In this document: positions 32,465 through 42,322 of the stretch, in pieces | How positions within the stretch are numbered: position 1 is the stretch's first letter | Layout of the letters: the number at the start of each line of letters is the position of its first letter | Source of the DNA: an uncultured Porphyromonadaceae bacterium | Lineage (GTDB): Bacteria > Bacteroidota > Bacteroidia > Bacteroidales > Muribaculaceae | NCBI GenBank assembly: GCA_900541835.1 | Contig: UQLL01000001.1 | Location: forward strand, 124,001 to 188,000 | Reading direction: 5' to 3' | Length of the DNA stretch: 64,000 bases | Program-made: the position numbers and the translations under genes | Notes under the pieces: model-generated | Database searches by the model: none | Seen by the model: only the letters and a program-made list of their open reading frames with translations | What the model was told of the DNA's origin: nothing

Positions 32465-33979
32465 ATGAGTAAGGAACAGGAAGGGAAGGTGCGGCCGTCG
32501 CTGGCCACGGCCGGAGCGAGGAGGCGCAAGTTCGTCAACCTCCCCATGCTGCTGCGCATCATAGGCCTGCTGTTGCTCATCGAGGCTGCCATGATGCTGC
32601 TTCCGGTCATCTGCGAGCTGATATGCGCCGACGGCTCCGTCTTCCACTTCCTCATCCCGTTCGCCCTCACGGCCGCCGCCGGCTTCGGGCTGGTGCGCCT
32701 GCGGCCGCAGAGCCACGAGATGGGACGCCGCGAGGCCATCCTGCTCACCGCCCTGACCTGGGTGATACTGTCGCTGTTCGGTATGCTGCCATTCATCTTC
32801 GCCGGAACGCACATGACCGTCACCGACGCCTTCTTCGAGTCCATCAACGACTTCACCACCACCGGCGGATGCTCCTTTCCGACCCTGGAGGAATCGGGCC
32901 ACGCGCTGCTGCTCTGGCGCAGCCTGATGCGCTGGCTCGGCGGCATGGGAATCATCCTCTTCACCCTGGCCGTGGCGCCCATGCTCAACAACTCCGGCGG
33001 CATCTTCCTCTTCAACGCCGAAATCACCGGCATCACCCACGACAAGCTGCGCCCGCGCATCTCCTCCACCGCCCGCGGCCTCTGGATTGTCTATACCCTG
33101 CTCACCGCCGCCCTGGTGGGGCTGCTCTGCATCTGCATGGACCCCTTCGAGGCGGTGTGCGACGGCATGTCGGTGATCTCCACATCCGGATTCGCCACCA
33201 TCGACGTCGACGGATCACTGGCCGACTCCTACTACCTGAAGTCGGTGCTGGTGATCTTCATGTTCCTGGGCGGCGTCAACTTCTCGCTCATCTACAAGGC
33301 ATGCACAGGCCACTTCCACGACGTGCGTGCGAACACCACCCTGCGCTGGTACCTGATCTTCATCCTGGCGGCATACGTCATGCTGACGCTGAACGTCATC
33401 CACCAGGGCCTATGGCACCATCCCGACGACATCACCATCGACCCCCTCTTCCAGGTGGTGGCCACCATCTCCTCCACCGGCATCTCGGAGCCCGACTTCG
33501 ACCAATGGGGGCCGCTGTCCACCATCGTGCTGGTGATACTGATGTTCGTCGGCGCCTGCTCCGGCTCAACCTCCGGCGGCTCCAAGATCGACCGCGTGAT
33601 CGTGCTCATCAAGTTCCTCAAGAACGAGTTCTTCAAGATGATGCACCCCAACAACATCACCGCCGTCACCATCAACGGAAAGGGCATGAAGCTCGGCCTC
33701 GTGCAGAAGACCCTGGCCTTCCTCTGCCTCTACGTCATCGTAATCTTCGTGTCGGGCATGGTGCTGGTGATGCTGGGCGTGAGTCTGCGCGAGAGTTTCT
33801 TCTATACACTGTCGGCCATTTCCAACGCCGGAATCGGCACCGACACCGTGGGCCTCGGCCAGGGCTTCTCGGCACTCCCCGACACCGCCAAGTGGGTGCT
33901 CTCTCTGGTGATGCTCACAGGCCGTCTGGAACTCTACACCGTGCTGCTGATCTTCACTCCGTATTTCTGGACAAAGTGA
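32465..33979 (+). CDS. trkH: Trk potassium transporter membrane subunit TrkH
   Basis: 504 residues, about ten membrane helices. The four pore-loop filters of the SKT superfamily are visible: TTTGGCS, ISTSGFAT, ISSTGIS, ISNAGIGT, each with the conserved glycine. It imports potassium, driven by the membrane potential and gated by TrkA. ATG 32465 gives a short basic cytoplasmic N-terminus. Same strand and unit as trkA. Confidence 0.94.
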   Translation: MSKEQEGKVRPSLATAGARRRKFVNLPMLLRIIGLLLLIEAAMMLLPVICELICADGSVFHFLIPFALTAAAGFGLVRLRPQSHEMGRREAILLTALTWVILSLFGMLPFIFAGTHMTVTDAFFESINDFTTTGGCSFPTLEESGHALLLWRSLMRWLGGMGIILFTLAVAPMLNNSGGIFLFNAEITGITHDKLRPRISSTARGLWIVYTLLTAALVGLLCICMDPFEAVCDGMSVISTSGFATIDVDGSLADSYYLKSVLVIFMFLGGVNFSLIYKACTGHFHDVRANTTLRWYLIFILAAYVMLTLNVIHQGLWHHPDDITIDPLFQVVATISSTGISEPDFDQWGPLSTIVLVILMFVGACSGSTSGGSKIDRVIVLIKFLKNEFFKMMHPNNITAVTINGKGMKLGLVQKTLAFLCLYVIVIFVSGMVLVMLGVSLRESFFYTLSAISNAGIGTDTVGLGQGFSALPDTAKWVLSLVMLTGRLELYTVLLIFTPYFWTK

Positions 33980-34021
33980 CTGCGGAACAATAATATGAGC
34001 TGCCGAAGCGTTATGTAAGTC

Positions 34022-36142
34022 ATGGAATTTAAGTTGACAAGCGAATATGTGCCGACCGGCGACCAGCCGGAGGCCATCAGCCAGCTCGTGCAGGGCCTAC
34101 GCCAGGGGGAGGAGGCACAGACGCTGCTCGGCGTCACAGGCTCGGGCAAGACTTTCACCATGGCCAACGTCATCCAGCAGGTCAAGCGCCCCACGCTGAT
34201 CCTTTCGCACAACAAGACTTTGGCCGCGCAGCTATACTCGGAGATGCGCAGCTTCTTCCCCGAGAATGCCGTGCAGTACTTCATCAGCTATTACGATTAC
34301 TACCAGCCGGAAGCGTATATACCTTCGTCGGACAAGTATATCGAAAAAGACCTGATGATCAACGACCAGATCGAGAAGATGCGCCTGGCCACCACGGCGG
34401 CGCTGCTCTCCGGCCGCAGGGACGTGGTGGTAGTCTCAAGCGTGTCGTGCATCTTCGGCATGGGCAACCCCGAGGACTTCGCTCAGAGCGTAGTGAACGT
34501 CAAGACGGGGCAGCAGCTCAACCGCAACGCCTTCCTGCGCCAGCTCGTGGACTCGCTCTACTCCCGCTGCGACGGCGATTTGTTGCCGGGACGTTTCCGC
34601 GTGCGCGGCGACACGGTTGACATCATGCTCTCTTTCGAGGAAATACAGCTGAGGGTTGTGTTCTGGGGCGACGAGGTGGAGAAGATACAGACCGTCGACC
34701 CGCATACGGGCGTGGTACTGACGCAGGTAGAGGGCTTCAACATATACCCGGCCAACATCTTCGTGGCCAGCAAGGAACGCACGGCATCGGCCATCGACCA
34801 GATCGCCCTCGACCTGGGCGAACAGAGCCGCCGCTTCCGCGACGAGGGTAAGGAACTGGAGGCCAACCGCCTGTGCGAGCGCGTCAACTACGACCTGGAG
34901 ATGATCAAGGAGCTCGGCCACTGCTCCGGTATCGAGAACTACTCGCGCTATTTCGACGGCCGCTCGCCGGGAATGCGTCCCTTCTGCCTGCTCGACTATT
35001 TCCCGAAGGATTTCCTGACCATAATCGACGAGAGCCACGTTACGGTGCCGCAGCTCCGCGCCATGTACGGCGGCGACCTCAGCCGCAAGCTCAACCTGGT
35101 GGAGTACGGCTTCCGCCTGGAGGCGGCCCTCGACAACCGTCCGCTCAAGTTCCCGGAGTTCGAGCGTCTTACCGGCCAGACCATCTACGTCAGCGCCACT
35201 CCCGCCGACTACGAGCTGCAGCGAAGCGGCGGCGTCGTCACCGAGCAGGTTATCCGGCCCACCGGCCTGCTCGACCCGGAGATAGTGGTGCGGCCCTCCA
35301 TGTACCAGATCGACGACCTGCTCGAGGAGATCCAGAAGCGCGTGGAGGCCAACGAGCGCACTCTCGTCACCACCCTGACAAAGCGCATGGCCGAAGAGCT
35401 CAACGAACACCTTATTAAGTATGGAGTCAGCAGCGCCTACATACACAGCGGCGTGGACACGCTGGAGCGCATCCGCATCCTTCAGGGCCTGCGCGACGGC
35501 GAATACGACGTCATCGTGGGCGTGAACCTGCTGCGCGAGGGCCTTGACCTGCCCGAGGTCAGCCTGGTGGCCATCCTCGACGCCGACAAGGAGGGCTTCC
35601 TGCGCAACCACCGGTCACTTACGCAGACCGCCGGCCGCGCCGCACGAAACGTCAACGGCACCGTCATCATGTATGCCGACAGGATCACCGACTCCATGAA
35701 GCGGACCATCGAGGAAACGGAACGGCGCCGAGCCAAGCAGATTGCCTATAACGAGAAACACGGCATCACACCGACGCCAATCGTGAAGCAGTCGACCGCC
35801 AAGGACCTCATCGAGCTCCACGGAGGCGAAGATGTAGGGACGCACCATGGCGCATCCGCCACCGACCGCAAAACCCCGAAACAGCTGACGAAACTGGCTC
35901 CGAAGCAGACGCCCCAGAAGAAAGTCGCTCCCAGGCCCTACATACCCGTCTACGAGGAGCAGCCGGCCATGGCCGCCGACCCCATTGTAGACTACATGGA
36001 CGCCAACGACCTGCGTGCCCGCATGGAGAAAGTGGAGAGGGACATGCGCGAGGCCGCCCGCCGCACCGACTTCCTCGAGGCCGCCGCCTTGCGCGACGAG
36101 ATGCTCTCCCTGCGCGAACGACTCTCCCAAATTGAAAAATGA
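34022..36142 (+). CDS. uvrB: Excinuclease ABC subunit B
   Basis: 706 residues (E. coli 673). Walker A GVTGSGKT about residues 38-45, the beta-hairpin region [16 protein letters not shown]-like DESH ([11 protein letters not shown]), helicase motifs V-VI ([26 protein letters not shown]) and a C-terminal UVR motif (about 660-700) for UvrC contact. It carries damaged DNA in nucleotide-excision repair. The linker before the UVR motif is longer than usual and contains a decayed palindromic repeat (35834-35857). The stop overlaps the next start. Confidence 0.96.
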   Translation: MEFKLTSEYVPTGDQPEAISQLVQGLRQGEEAQTLLGVTGSGKTFTMANVIQQVKRPTLILSHNKTLAAQLYSEMRSFFPENAVQYFISYYDYYQPEAYIPSSDKYIEKDLMINDQIEKMRLATTAALLSGRRDVVVVSSVSCIFGMGNPEDFAQSVVNVKTGQQLNRNAFLRQLVDSLYSRCDGDLLPGRFRVRGDTVDIMLSFEEIQLRVVFWGDEVEKIQTVDPHTGVVLTQVEGFNIYPANIFVASKERTASAIDQIALDLGEQSRRFRDEGKELEANRLCERVNYDLEMIKELGHCSGIENYSRYFDGRSPGMRPFCLLDYFPKDFLTIIDESHVTVPQLRAMYGGDLSRKLNLVEYGFRLEAALDNRPLKFPEFERLTGQTIYVSATPADYELQRSGGVVTEQVIRPTGLLDPEIVVRPSMYQIDDLLEEIQKRVEANERTLVTTLTKRMAEELNEHLIKYGVSSAYIHSGVDTLERIRILQGLRDGEYDVIVGVNLLREGLDLPEVSLVAILDADKEGFLRNHRSLTQTAGRAARNVNGTVIMYADRITDSMKRTIEETERRRAKQIAYNEKHGITPTPIVKQSTAKDLIELHGGEDVGTHHGASATDRKTPKQLTKLAPKQTPQKKVAPRPYIPVYEEQPAMAADPIVDYMDANDLRARMEKVERDMREAARRTDFLEAAALRDEMLSLRERLSQIEK
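35834..35857. repeat. Decayed GGACGCACC palindrome inside uvrB
   Basis: TAGGGACGCACCATGG then CGCATCC: an imperfect copy of the perfect palindrome at 38119-38138. It encodes VGTHHGAS in the linker of UvrB, a region where an insertion would be tolerated. Confidence 0.6.
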
Positions 36143-38010
36143 GCGCTTCGTTCCTGCCCACATCGCTTGACGAGATACGCCGCCTCGGCTGGGAACAGCC
36201 GGACGTCATCCTCTTTTCCGGAGATGCCTACGTGGACCATCCGTCATTCGGAGCGGCCGTGATCGGGCGCGTCCTGGAGGCGCAGGGCTACAAGGTGGCC
36301 CTCGTGCCTCAGCCCAACTGGCGCGACGACCTGCGCGACTTCCGCAAGCTGGGGCGACCGCGCCTCTTCTTCGGCGTATCGCCCGGTGCCATGGACTCGA
36401 TGGTGAACCATTACACCGCCGCCCGCCGCCTGCGTCACGACGATGCCTACACCGCCGGAGGCCGTCATGGCCAGCGTCCCGACTACCCAGGCATCGTCTA
36501 CACCAGGATTCTCAAGGAGCTCTTCCCCGACGTGCCGGTGGCGCTCGGCGGCATCGAAGCCTCACTGCGCCGCGTCGCCCACTACGACTACTGGCAGGAC
36601 CGCCTGCGTCCGCCCTACCTGCTCGACGCCACCGCCGACATCCTCATCTACGGCATGGGCGAGCGCCCCGTCACCGAGCTGGCCAGGCGCCTCGACCAGG
36701 GCGAGAAAATCAGCGACATCACCGACATCGCCCAAACCGCCTTCATCGCTCCTTCCGGGCCAGTAAATGACTCCCCCGACATCGTGCTAAGCTCCTACGA
36801 AGCCTGCCTGAAGGACAAGCGCAAGCAGGCGGCGAACTTCAAGATCGTGGAGGTGGAGAGCAACCGCATGCACGGACACGTGATGTGGCAGCAGGCGCAA
36901 GGCAAGTGGATACGCATCAACCCCATGCTCCCGCCGATGACCAGCGCAGAACTCGACTCCGTCTACGACCTCCCCTACACCCGCGTGCCGCATCCCCGCT
37001 ACAAGGGCAAGACCATCCCTGCCTACGAGATGATACGTCACTCCGTGACGATGCACCGCGGCTGCTTCGGCGGCTGCGCCTTCTGCACCATCTCCGCCCA
37101 CCAGGGCAAGTTCATCTCCTCTCGCTCACAACAGTCAATTCTGAAAGAGGTGCGACAGATTACCGGAATGGCCGATTTCAAGGGCTACATCTCCGACCTG
37201 GGCGGACCTAGCGCGAACATGTACCGCATGGGTGGCCGCGACCGCAGCGCCTGCGAAAAGTGCGAACGCCCCTCGTGCCTGCACCCAAAGCCCTGCCCGA
37301 ACCTCGACAACGACCATCGGCCTCTGCTCGACCTATACCGCAAGGCATCGGCCCTGCCGGGCATCAAGAAATGCTTCGTGGGCAGCGGAGTCCGCTACGA
37401 CCTGGCGATGGCCCATAACCCCGACAACCGCATCAACGAGACCAACCGCGAATATCTCCGCGAACTCATCGAGAAGCACGTCAGCGGACGACTCAAAGTG
37501 GCTCCCGAGCACACCTCCGACCACGTACTGGCGATAATGCGCAAGCCGCCGTTCCAGCTCTTCCATCGCTTCAAGGAGTTTTTCGACCACGTCAACGAGC
37601 ACGCCGGCCTGCGCCAGCAGCTCATCCCCTACTTCATCTCCAGCCACCCCGGATGCACCGAGATCGACATGGCCGAACTTGCCTGCGAGACCAAGAAGCT
37701 CAACTTCCGCCTGGAGCAGGTGCAGGACTTCACCCCCACCCCGATGACTGTCAGCACCGAGATCTACTACACCGGCATCCATCCCTACACCGGCGAGAAG
37801 GTATACACAGCCCGTGGCGAGTCCGAGAAGAAGGCACAGCGCAAGTACTTCTTCTGGTACGATTCCGATGCACGCGCCGACATCCGCCAGCACCTCATGC
37901 GCCTCCACCGCCCCGACCTGGTGCGGCGCCTCTTCGGAAGCACCCATAACACCCCTGAAAGAGGCAGCAAAAATAACCGCAATTATAAGTCACCACAGAG
38001 GAGAAAATAA
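36139..38010 (+). CDS. YgiQ family radical SAM protein
   Basis: 623 residues. Iron-sulphur cysteines in C-x3-C-x2-C at residues 309, 313 and 316 (HRGCFGGCAFCTISAHQGK), a UPF0313 N-terminal domain, and the GYISDLGGPSANMYR and C-terminal Cys-rich (CEKCERPSCLHPKPCPN) motifs typical of YgiQ. Radical SAM enzyme of unknown reaction, cytoplasmic. ATG overlaps the uvrB stop by 4 bases. The C-terminus ends in a basic tail. Confidence 0.92.
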   Translation: MSASFLPTSLDEIRRLGWEQPDVILFSGDAYVDHPSFGAAVIGRVLEAQGYKVALVPQPNWRDDLRDFRKLGRPRLFFGVSPGAMDSMVNHYTAARRLRHDDAYTAGGRHGQRPDYPGIVYTRILKELFPDVPVALGGIEASLRRVAHYDYWQDRLRPPYLLDATADILIYGMGERPVTELARRLDQGEKISDITDIAQTAFIAPSGPVNDSPDIVLSSYEACLKDKRKQAANFKIVEVESNRMHGHVMWQQAQGKWIRINPMLPPMTSAELDSVYDLPYTRVPHPRYKGKTIPAYEMIRHSVTMHRGCFGGCAFCTISAHQGKFISSRSQQSILKEVRQITGMADFKGYISDLGGPSANMYRMGGRDRSACEKCERPSCLHPKPCPNLDNDHRPLLDLYRKASALPGIKKCFVGSGVRYDLAMAHNPDNRINETNREYLRELIEKHVSGRLKVAPEHTSDHVLAIMRKPPFQLFHRFKEFFDHVNEHAGLRQQLIPYFISSHPGCTEIDMAELACETKKLNFRLEQVQDFTPTPMTVSTEIYYTGIHPYTGEKVYTARGESEKKAQRKYFFWYDSDARADIRQHLMRLHRPDLVRRLFGSTHNTPERGSKNNRNYKSPQRRK

Positions 38011-38076
38011 AACAATTTCATATTGGTCACCCAGTGTTCGGGAATTTTTGTTAACCTTACAGGCACAAATTAGCAC

Positions 38077-38113
38077 AAGAGCGGCGCACCAGGGCAGGGC
38101 GTCGCTCTTTTAT
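38077..38113. terminator. Terminator between convergent genes
   Basis: AAGAGCGGCGC (38077-38087) and GCGTCGCTCTT (38099-38109), 11 bp with one mismatch, followed by TTAT. Confidence 0.65.
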
Positions 38114-38118
38114 CGTGC

Positions 38119-38138
38119 GGACGCACCATGGTGCGTCC
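38119..38138. repeat. Perfect 20-bp palindrome GGACGCACCATGGTGCGTCC
   Basis: Followed by CTACA. Related copies: 35834-35857 (in uvrB), 47274-47294, 60708-60725, and a half copy at 62512-62521. It resembles short intergenic palindromes seen in many Bacteroidales genomes. Confidence 0.8.
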
Positions 38139-38151
38139 CTACATTGCAGGG

Positions 38152-38982
38152 TTACTTGAGCTTATTATACTCGGTGTCGGTGACGGGCTCCAACCACTCG
38201 TTGGAGGTGTCCTCGCCTGGGACGGAGAAAGCGAGGTGCGCGAACCAGCTGTCCTTGGCTGCTCCGTGCCAGTGCTTTACGTTGGCGGGGATGTGGACGA
38301 CGGTGCCGGGCAGAATCTCCTGGGCAGGCTTGCCCTCCTCCTGGTACCAGCCGCGTCCGGCCACACCGATGAGCATCTGGCCGCCACCATTGCCGGCGTG
38401 GTGGATGTGCCAGTTGTTGCGGCAGCGGGGCTCGAATGTCACGTTGGAGCAATTCACCTGGCTGCCGGAGATTGGAGCCAGGTAGGAATTGCCGATGAAG
38501 TACTTGGCATATGCAGTGTTGGGCTCTCCGATGGGGAAAATCATTTCCTGCTGGAAGCGTTCCTTTTCAGTATCGGTGTCGGCGGGATCGGCCCACACCT
38601 CCCTGGCGAGGCGGAACCCGGCCCAGGCGTTGGGCCAGCCGGCGTAGAATGCTGCCTGCGTGAGCAGGGCTGCAATCTCCTTGCGGGTGATGCCGTGCTT
38701 GCGGCCCAGCTCCAGGTGCGAGCGGAACGAGGAGTCGGTGATGCCCTTGCCCAGCAGTATGGAGATGGTGATCATGGAGCGGTCGTGGAGCGACAGAGTG
38801 GAGTCGTTCCACACGTCCGGGCCGAAGAGGACGTCGTCGTTGAGAGCCGCGAACTTAGGCGCGAACTCGCCGAGGGCCGTGCGTCCGGCCGTCTGCTGTA
38901 TCTTGTCTTGTGCCATGGTAGTGAAGTTGACTGCGAGGATGCCAGTTAATAACACTGCAACCTCAATGATGGATTTTTTCAT
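38152..38982 (-). CDS. Exported carboxymuconolactone decarboxylase-cupin fusion
   Basis: 276 residues from ATG 38982, whose ATGA overlaps the stop of the flavodoxin gene. A signal peptide spans about residues 1-24. An alpha-helical CMD/AhpD-like domain follows (about 45-145; the usual CxxC is absent), then a cupin barrel with metal ligands in NNWHIHHAGNGGGQMLIG and the late His in VKHWHGAAKDSWFAH. The pair often occurs as a fused protein beside flavodoxins in Bacteroidetes; the reaction is unknown. A periplasmic redox or detoxification role is a guess. Confidence 0.82.
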   Translation of the reverse strand: MKKSIIEVAVLLTGILAVNFTTMAQDKIQQTAGRTALGEFAPKFAALNDDVLFGPDVWNDSTLSLHDRSMITISILLGKGITDSSFRSHLELGRKHGITRKEIAALLTQAAFYAGWPNAWAGFRLAREVWADPADTDTEKERFQQEMIFPIGEPNTAYAKYFIGNSYLAPISGSQVNCSNVTFEPRCRNNWHIHHAGNGGGQMLIGVAGRGWYQEEGKPAQEILPGTVVHIPANVKHWHGAAKDSWFAHLAFSVPGEDTSNEWLEPVTDTEYNKLK

Positions 38983-39560
38983 ATCCCGAGCTGCTTTTTC
39001 CAATCGGCGAGCTGGGAGTAAGAGGTGGAGTTGAGCAGTCGTCCGGGCTTCCAGTCGAGCTTGGGATAGGCAGCCTTGAGGTCGGCATTGCTCTTGTCAA
39101 TGGTAGAGCCGCCGGAGGTGGCGAAGGGTATCATCGTCTTGCCGGAGAAGTCGTAGCTCTCCAGGAACGTGTTGACGATGGTGGGGGCGGTGTACCACCA
39201 GATGGGGAAGCCGACGAAGATCACGTCGTAGTCGGCGACGTCGAGCTTGCCGGACTTGATGGCCGGGCGCGAGGAGAGATCCTTCATCTCCAGGGTGGAG
39301 CGGGAGGAGGAGTTGCGCCAGTCGAGGTCTTCGGCGGTGTAGGGCGTCTCCGGGGTGATTTCGTAGAGATCGCCGCCCATGGCCTTGGCGAGGTCTTCGG
39401 CGGCGCGGCGAGTGTTGCCAGTGGCCGAGAAATAGGCCACCAGCACCTTGTGTGCAGAGTTCTGTGGCATGGCTTTTTCTGTCTTGTTCTGTGCGCAGGC
39501 GGGAAGAAGAGAGGTCAGTGCGGCCGCCAGCGGCAGGATGATGGTCTTTAGTCTGTTCAT
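38979..39560 (-). CDS. Exported flavodoxin, probably a lipoprotein
   Basis: 193 residues. An N-terminal signal ends LLPAC, a plausible lipobox with Cys 22. The flavodoxin domain starts KVLVAYFSATGNTRRAAEDLA (FMN phosphate loop) and contains VGFPIWWYTAP and FATSGGS, typical of flavodoxin_4. It would carry electrons outside the cytoplasm, which is uncommon. First gene of a two-gene unit with the CMD-cupin gene. Confidence 0.85.
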   Translation of the reverse strand: MNRLKTIILPLAAALTSLLPACAQNKTEKAMPQNSAHKVLVAYFSATGNTRRAAEDLAKAMGGDLYEITPETPYTAEDLDWRNSSSRSTLEMKDLSSRPAIKSGKLDVADYDVIFVGFPIWWYTAPTIVNTFLESYDFSGKTMIPFATSGGSTIDKSNADLKAAYPKLDWKPGRLLNSTSYSQLADWKKQLGI

Positions 39561-39580
39561 GAGGTTGCTTTTTACGGTTG

Positions 39581-39588
39581 CAAAATTA
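39581..39588 (-). promoter_or_regulatory. -7 element TAATTTTG for the flavodoxin/CMD-cupin unit
   Basis: Minus-strand TAnnTTTG match, 20 bases before the start codon. The 39589-39813 stretch between the two divergent promoters shows no gene. Confidence 0.6.
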
Positions 39589-39813
39589 ATACGAAGCTAA
39601 GGATTACGGATAGACGAATTACGGAAAGTGTTACCGATTTTACGGTTTGACAAAAAAGGCGTAACGATTTTGGCCCCTCTCTCGATTGTCAATGATACGA
39701 TTCCAGTTTATGACTTACGGTCTCAATCAATATTACTACTGCGGCAGCTTGCACAAATCTCGGTATTTGCGTATAATTACACTGAACAAGCCATCTGTTC
39801 TGCAATAATTTAC

Positions 39814-39821
39814 TAACTTTG
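39814..39821 (+). promoter_or_regulatory. -7 element TAACTTTG for the flavin reductase-like gene
   Basis: Consensus -7 box 21 bases before the ATG at 39843. Confidence 0.65.
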
Positions 39822-39842
39822 CAGCACAAAAGCAAATATGCT

Positions 39843-40382
39843 ATGAAGAAAGTACTCATACTGTCAGGCAGTCCGCGCAAAGGCGGCAACTCCGACACCC
39901 TCTGCGACCGGTTCATGCAGGGCGCCCTCGACGCCGGCCACCAGGTGGAGAAAATATTCGTGTCCGGCAAGAACATCTCCCCCTGCCGCGCATGCTACTA
40001 CTGCCGCAGCCACCAAGGCGCATGCTCCATACAAGACGACATGGCCGAAGTCCTTCAGAAAATGATTGACGCCGACGTCCTCGTGCTCTCCTCCCCCGTC
40101 TATTTCTACTCCGTCAGCGCACAGCTCAAGGCCGTCATCGACCGCACCGTAGCCCGATGGCTCGAAGTCCACGACAAGCAGTTCTACTACATAATGACCG
40201 CCGCCGAAGACAGCGCCGACGTCATGGACGCCACCCTCGGCTGCCTGCGCGGCTATGCCGACTGCGTGCAGGGGGCACGCGAGATGGGCGTCATCTACGG
40301 CAAGGGAGTATACGAACGCGGCGAAATCCTCGACAAGCCCCAGATGCAGCAGGCATACGATATGGGCCATTCCATCCGATGA
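39843..40382 (+). CDS. NADPH-dependent FMN reductase / iron-sulphur flavoprotein family
   Basis: 179 residues from ATG 39843. N-terminal FMN-binding SGSPRKGGNSDTL, then a Cys cluster (SPCRACYYCRSHQGACS) as in flavoproteins with an iron-sulphur or disulphide site, and SSPVYFYSVSAQLKAVIDR of the flavodoxin-like fold. Cytoplasmic oxidoreductase of unknown substrate. Its TGA overlaps the ATG of crcB. Confidence 0.87.
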   Translation: MKKVLILSGSPRKGGNSDTLCDRFMQGALDAGHQVEKIFVSGKNISPCRACYYCRSHQGACSIQDDMAEVLQKMIDADVLVLSSPVYFYSVSAQLKAVIDRTVARWLEVHDKQFYYIMTAAEDSADVMDATLGCLRGYADCVQGAREMGVIYGKGVYERGEILDKPQMQQAYDMGHSIR

Positions 40383-40777
40383 CAATAAGCTGGACAGCCG
40401 TCTGTGCGGTGTTCCTGGGCAGCGGGCTGGGAGGGGTCTGCAGGTATCTGATTGCCGGTGCGATACAGGAACGGATAGCCGGAACGGCCTTCCCGTGGGG
40501 GACGCTCACGGTCAATGTGCTGGGGTGCCTGCTCATCGGCCTATTTTACGGGCTGTGCGACCGCTATGCGCCTCAGGCATGGGTGTCGCCGCAGCTCAGT
40601 CTGTTCCTGACCGTAGGATTCTGCGGCGGATTCACCACTTTCTCCACATTCGTCAACGAGAACTTCCTGCTTTTCCAGTCGGCCAGCATCCCGCTGGCCA
40701 TCGGCTACATGCTGCTATGCATGCTGGCCGGATTCATCATGCTCTACGTCGGCTACAGACTGTGCGCACTCTGGTGA
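40379..40777 (+). CDS. crcB: Fluoride channel CrcB/Fluc
   Basis: 132 residues from ATG 40379, overlapping the upstream stop by 4 bases. Four membrane helices; signature motifs GSGLGGVCRYL, PWGTLTVNVLGC and GFCGGFTTFSTFVNEN. Dual-topology dimers export fluoride. No fluoride riboswitch was recognised before the operon. Confidence 0.93.
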   Translation: MTISWTAVCAVFLGSGLGGVCRYLIAGAIQERIAGTAFPWGTLTVNVLGCLLIGLFYGLCDRYAPQAWVSPQLSLFLTVGFCGGFTTFSTFVNENFLLFQSASIPLAIGYMLLCMLAGFIMLYVGYRLCALW

Positions 40778-40810
40778 TCACACATATTTTTGATTTTTTT
40801 GCCTAAATAC

Positions 40811-40841
40811 TTGCATAGTTCACAAATTATTCATTACTTTG
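40811..40841 (+). promoter_or_regulatory. Promoter of the fimbrial operon with 220-base leader
   Basis: TTG 40811-40813 and TTACTTTG 40834-40841, 20 bases apart. The leader up to 41065 contains hairpins CCTCC-CGGT-GGAGG (near 40861) and GAACGCG/CGCGTTC (40941-40968). No inverted-repeat pair marking an invertible promoter was found. Confidence 0.55.
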
Positions 40842-41065
40842 CACAAATTTAACTGACATCCTCCCGGTGGAGGCGTTTGTTAGGTTTATTCACCGGCTTG
40901 ACCCCTTAATCTTCCCCTTGCACAGACAACAACTGGCCTTGAACGCGACACCCTCGGATTCCGCGTTCGCAAATTTTGTCCATGCCTGAAGGGGCCGATA
41001 AGACGGAAGCCGGTATTTGATGTTTTACGTCGGGCATCTTGTCCGGTCTTTTGAAATTTACAGAC

Positions 41066-42322
41066 ATGAACCGAAGGATATTCCTTGCCATAGTCATGAT
41101 GGCACTCCTTCCGTCCGCCATCCGGGCGCAGGAGCGACAGGATTCCGTGCGCATATACTTCCGACAGAGCATCCCGGTGCTGGAGCTGGACGTTCCGGGC
41201 AACAGCGAGGCCCTGGGGCGCATCGCCGCCACCCTCGGCAACGTCCGCGACGACAGTGTGTGGACCATGAAGCGTGTCGACGTCGTCGGCGGCGCCTCCC
41301 CCGAAGGCACCGTGCGCTTCAACCGATGGCTGAGCGAGCAGCGTGCCAACGCCCTGTTCGGCTACCTGTCCACACTCGACCCGCAACTCTCCACCCCACA
41401 GCGAAGCTTCACCTTCATAGGCCGCGACTGGGGAGGACTCATACGGATGGTCGAGGACGACCCCGACGTGCCCATGCGAGTCTCCACCCTCGAGCTGCTA
41501 CACCGGCTCAAGCGCGAGGCCGACGCCGGCGACTACTCCCGGGGCGACCAGGTGGCCCGCCTCAAGGCGTTCGGCGGCGGCAGGCCCTGGCGCTACATGT
41601 ACCGGCACCTATTCCCAGCCCTGCGCAGCTCCCGCCTGTGCGTCACCTACGAGCGCAGGCCAAATCCCGTCCGCCCCGCTCCCGAGCCGGTGGTGGTGCA
41701 CGACACCGTCTTCGTCACCGACACCATATATTACTGTCCCGAAAAGGTCTGCCGCCCCTTCTACATGGCCGCCAAGACCAACATGCTCTTCGACGCCCTG
41801 CTCCTGCCCAACGTCGGCGTCGAGTTCTATCTCGGCAAGAACTGGAGCCTCTCTGCCTCGTGGATGTACGCCTGGTGGAAGTGCGACCACAAGCATAACT
41901 ACTGGCGCTGCTACGGCGGCGACATAGAAGTGCGCAAGTGGTTCGGATCCGCGGCCGCCGAAAAGCCCCTGACAGGCCACCACGCCGGAGTCTACGCCCA
42001 GATGTACACCTACGACTTCGAGCTCGGGCACAAGGGCTACCTCGCCCCCAGGTGGAGCTACGGCGCCGGCGTCAGCTACGGATACGCCCTCCCGGTCGCC
42101 CCCCGCCTAAACATAGACTTCGGCCTGAGCGTAGGCTACCAGGGCGGCAAGTACAAGGAATACAAGCCCATCGACGGCTGCTACGTGTGGCAGGCCACCA
42201 AGCAACGCCACTGGTTCGGCCCCACCAAGGCCGAAGTGTCGCTCGTCTGGCTCATCGGCTGCGACAACGTCAACCGCAGCAAACAGAAACAGAACCGCAA
42301 CAACACTCTCCAGGACCAATGA
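41066..42322 (+). CDS. DUF3575 protein of a fimbrial locus
   Basis: 418 residues from ATG 41066, with a signal peptide (about 1-21). The N-terminal part (VDVVGGASPEGTVRFNRWLSEQRANALFGYL) resembles an OmpA-like peptidoglycan-binding domain; the C-terminal half (AAKTNMLFDALLLPNVGVEFYLGKNW) is the DUF3575 outer-membrane barrel. In Bacteroidales such genes precede fimbrial subunits and are thought to help surface assembly. The stop overlaps the next start by 4 bases. Confidence 0.82.
   Translation: MNRRIFLAIVMMALLPSAIRAQERQDSVRIYFRQSIPVLELDVPGNSEALGRIAATLGNVRDDSVWTMKRVDVVGGASPEGTVRFNRWLSEQRANALFGYLSTLDPQLSTPQRSFTFIGRDWGGLIRMVEDDPDVPMRVSTLELLHRLKREADAGDYSRGDQVARLKAFGGGRPWRYMYRHLFPALRSSRLCVTYERRPNPVRPAPEPVVVHDTVFVTDTIYYCPEKVCRPFYMAAKTNMLFDALLLPNVGVEFYLGKNWSLSASWMYAWWKCDHKHNYWRCYGGDIEVRKWFGSAAAEKPLTGHHAGVYAQMYTYDFELGHKGYLAPRWSYGAGVSYGYALPVAPRLNIDFGLSVGYQGGKYKEYKPIDGCYVWQATKQRHWFGPTKAEVSLVWLIGCDNVNRSKQKQNRNNTLQDQ

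Noticed and set aside
40811..41065. Invertible promoter of the fimbrial operon
   Set aside because: I looked for paired inverted repeats around the promoter and found only small local hairpins.
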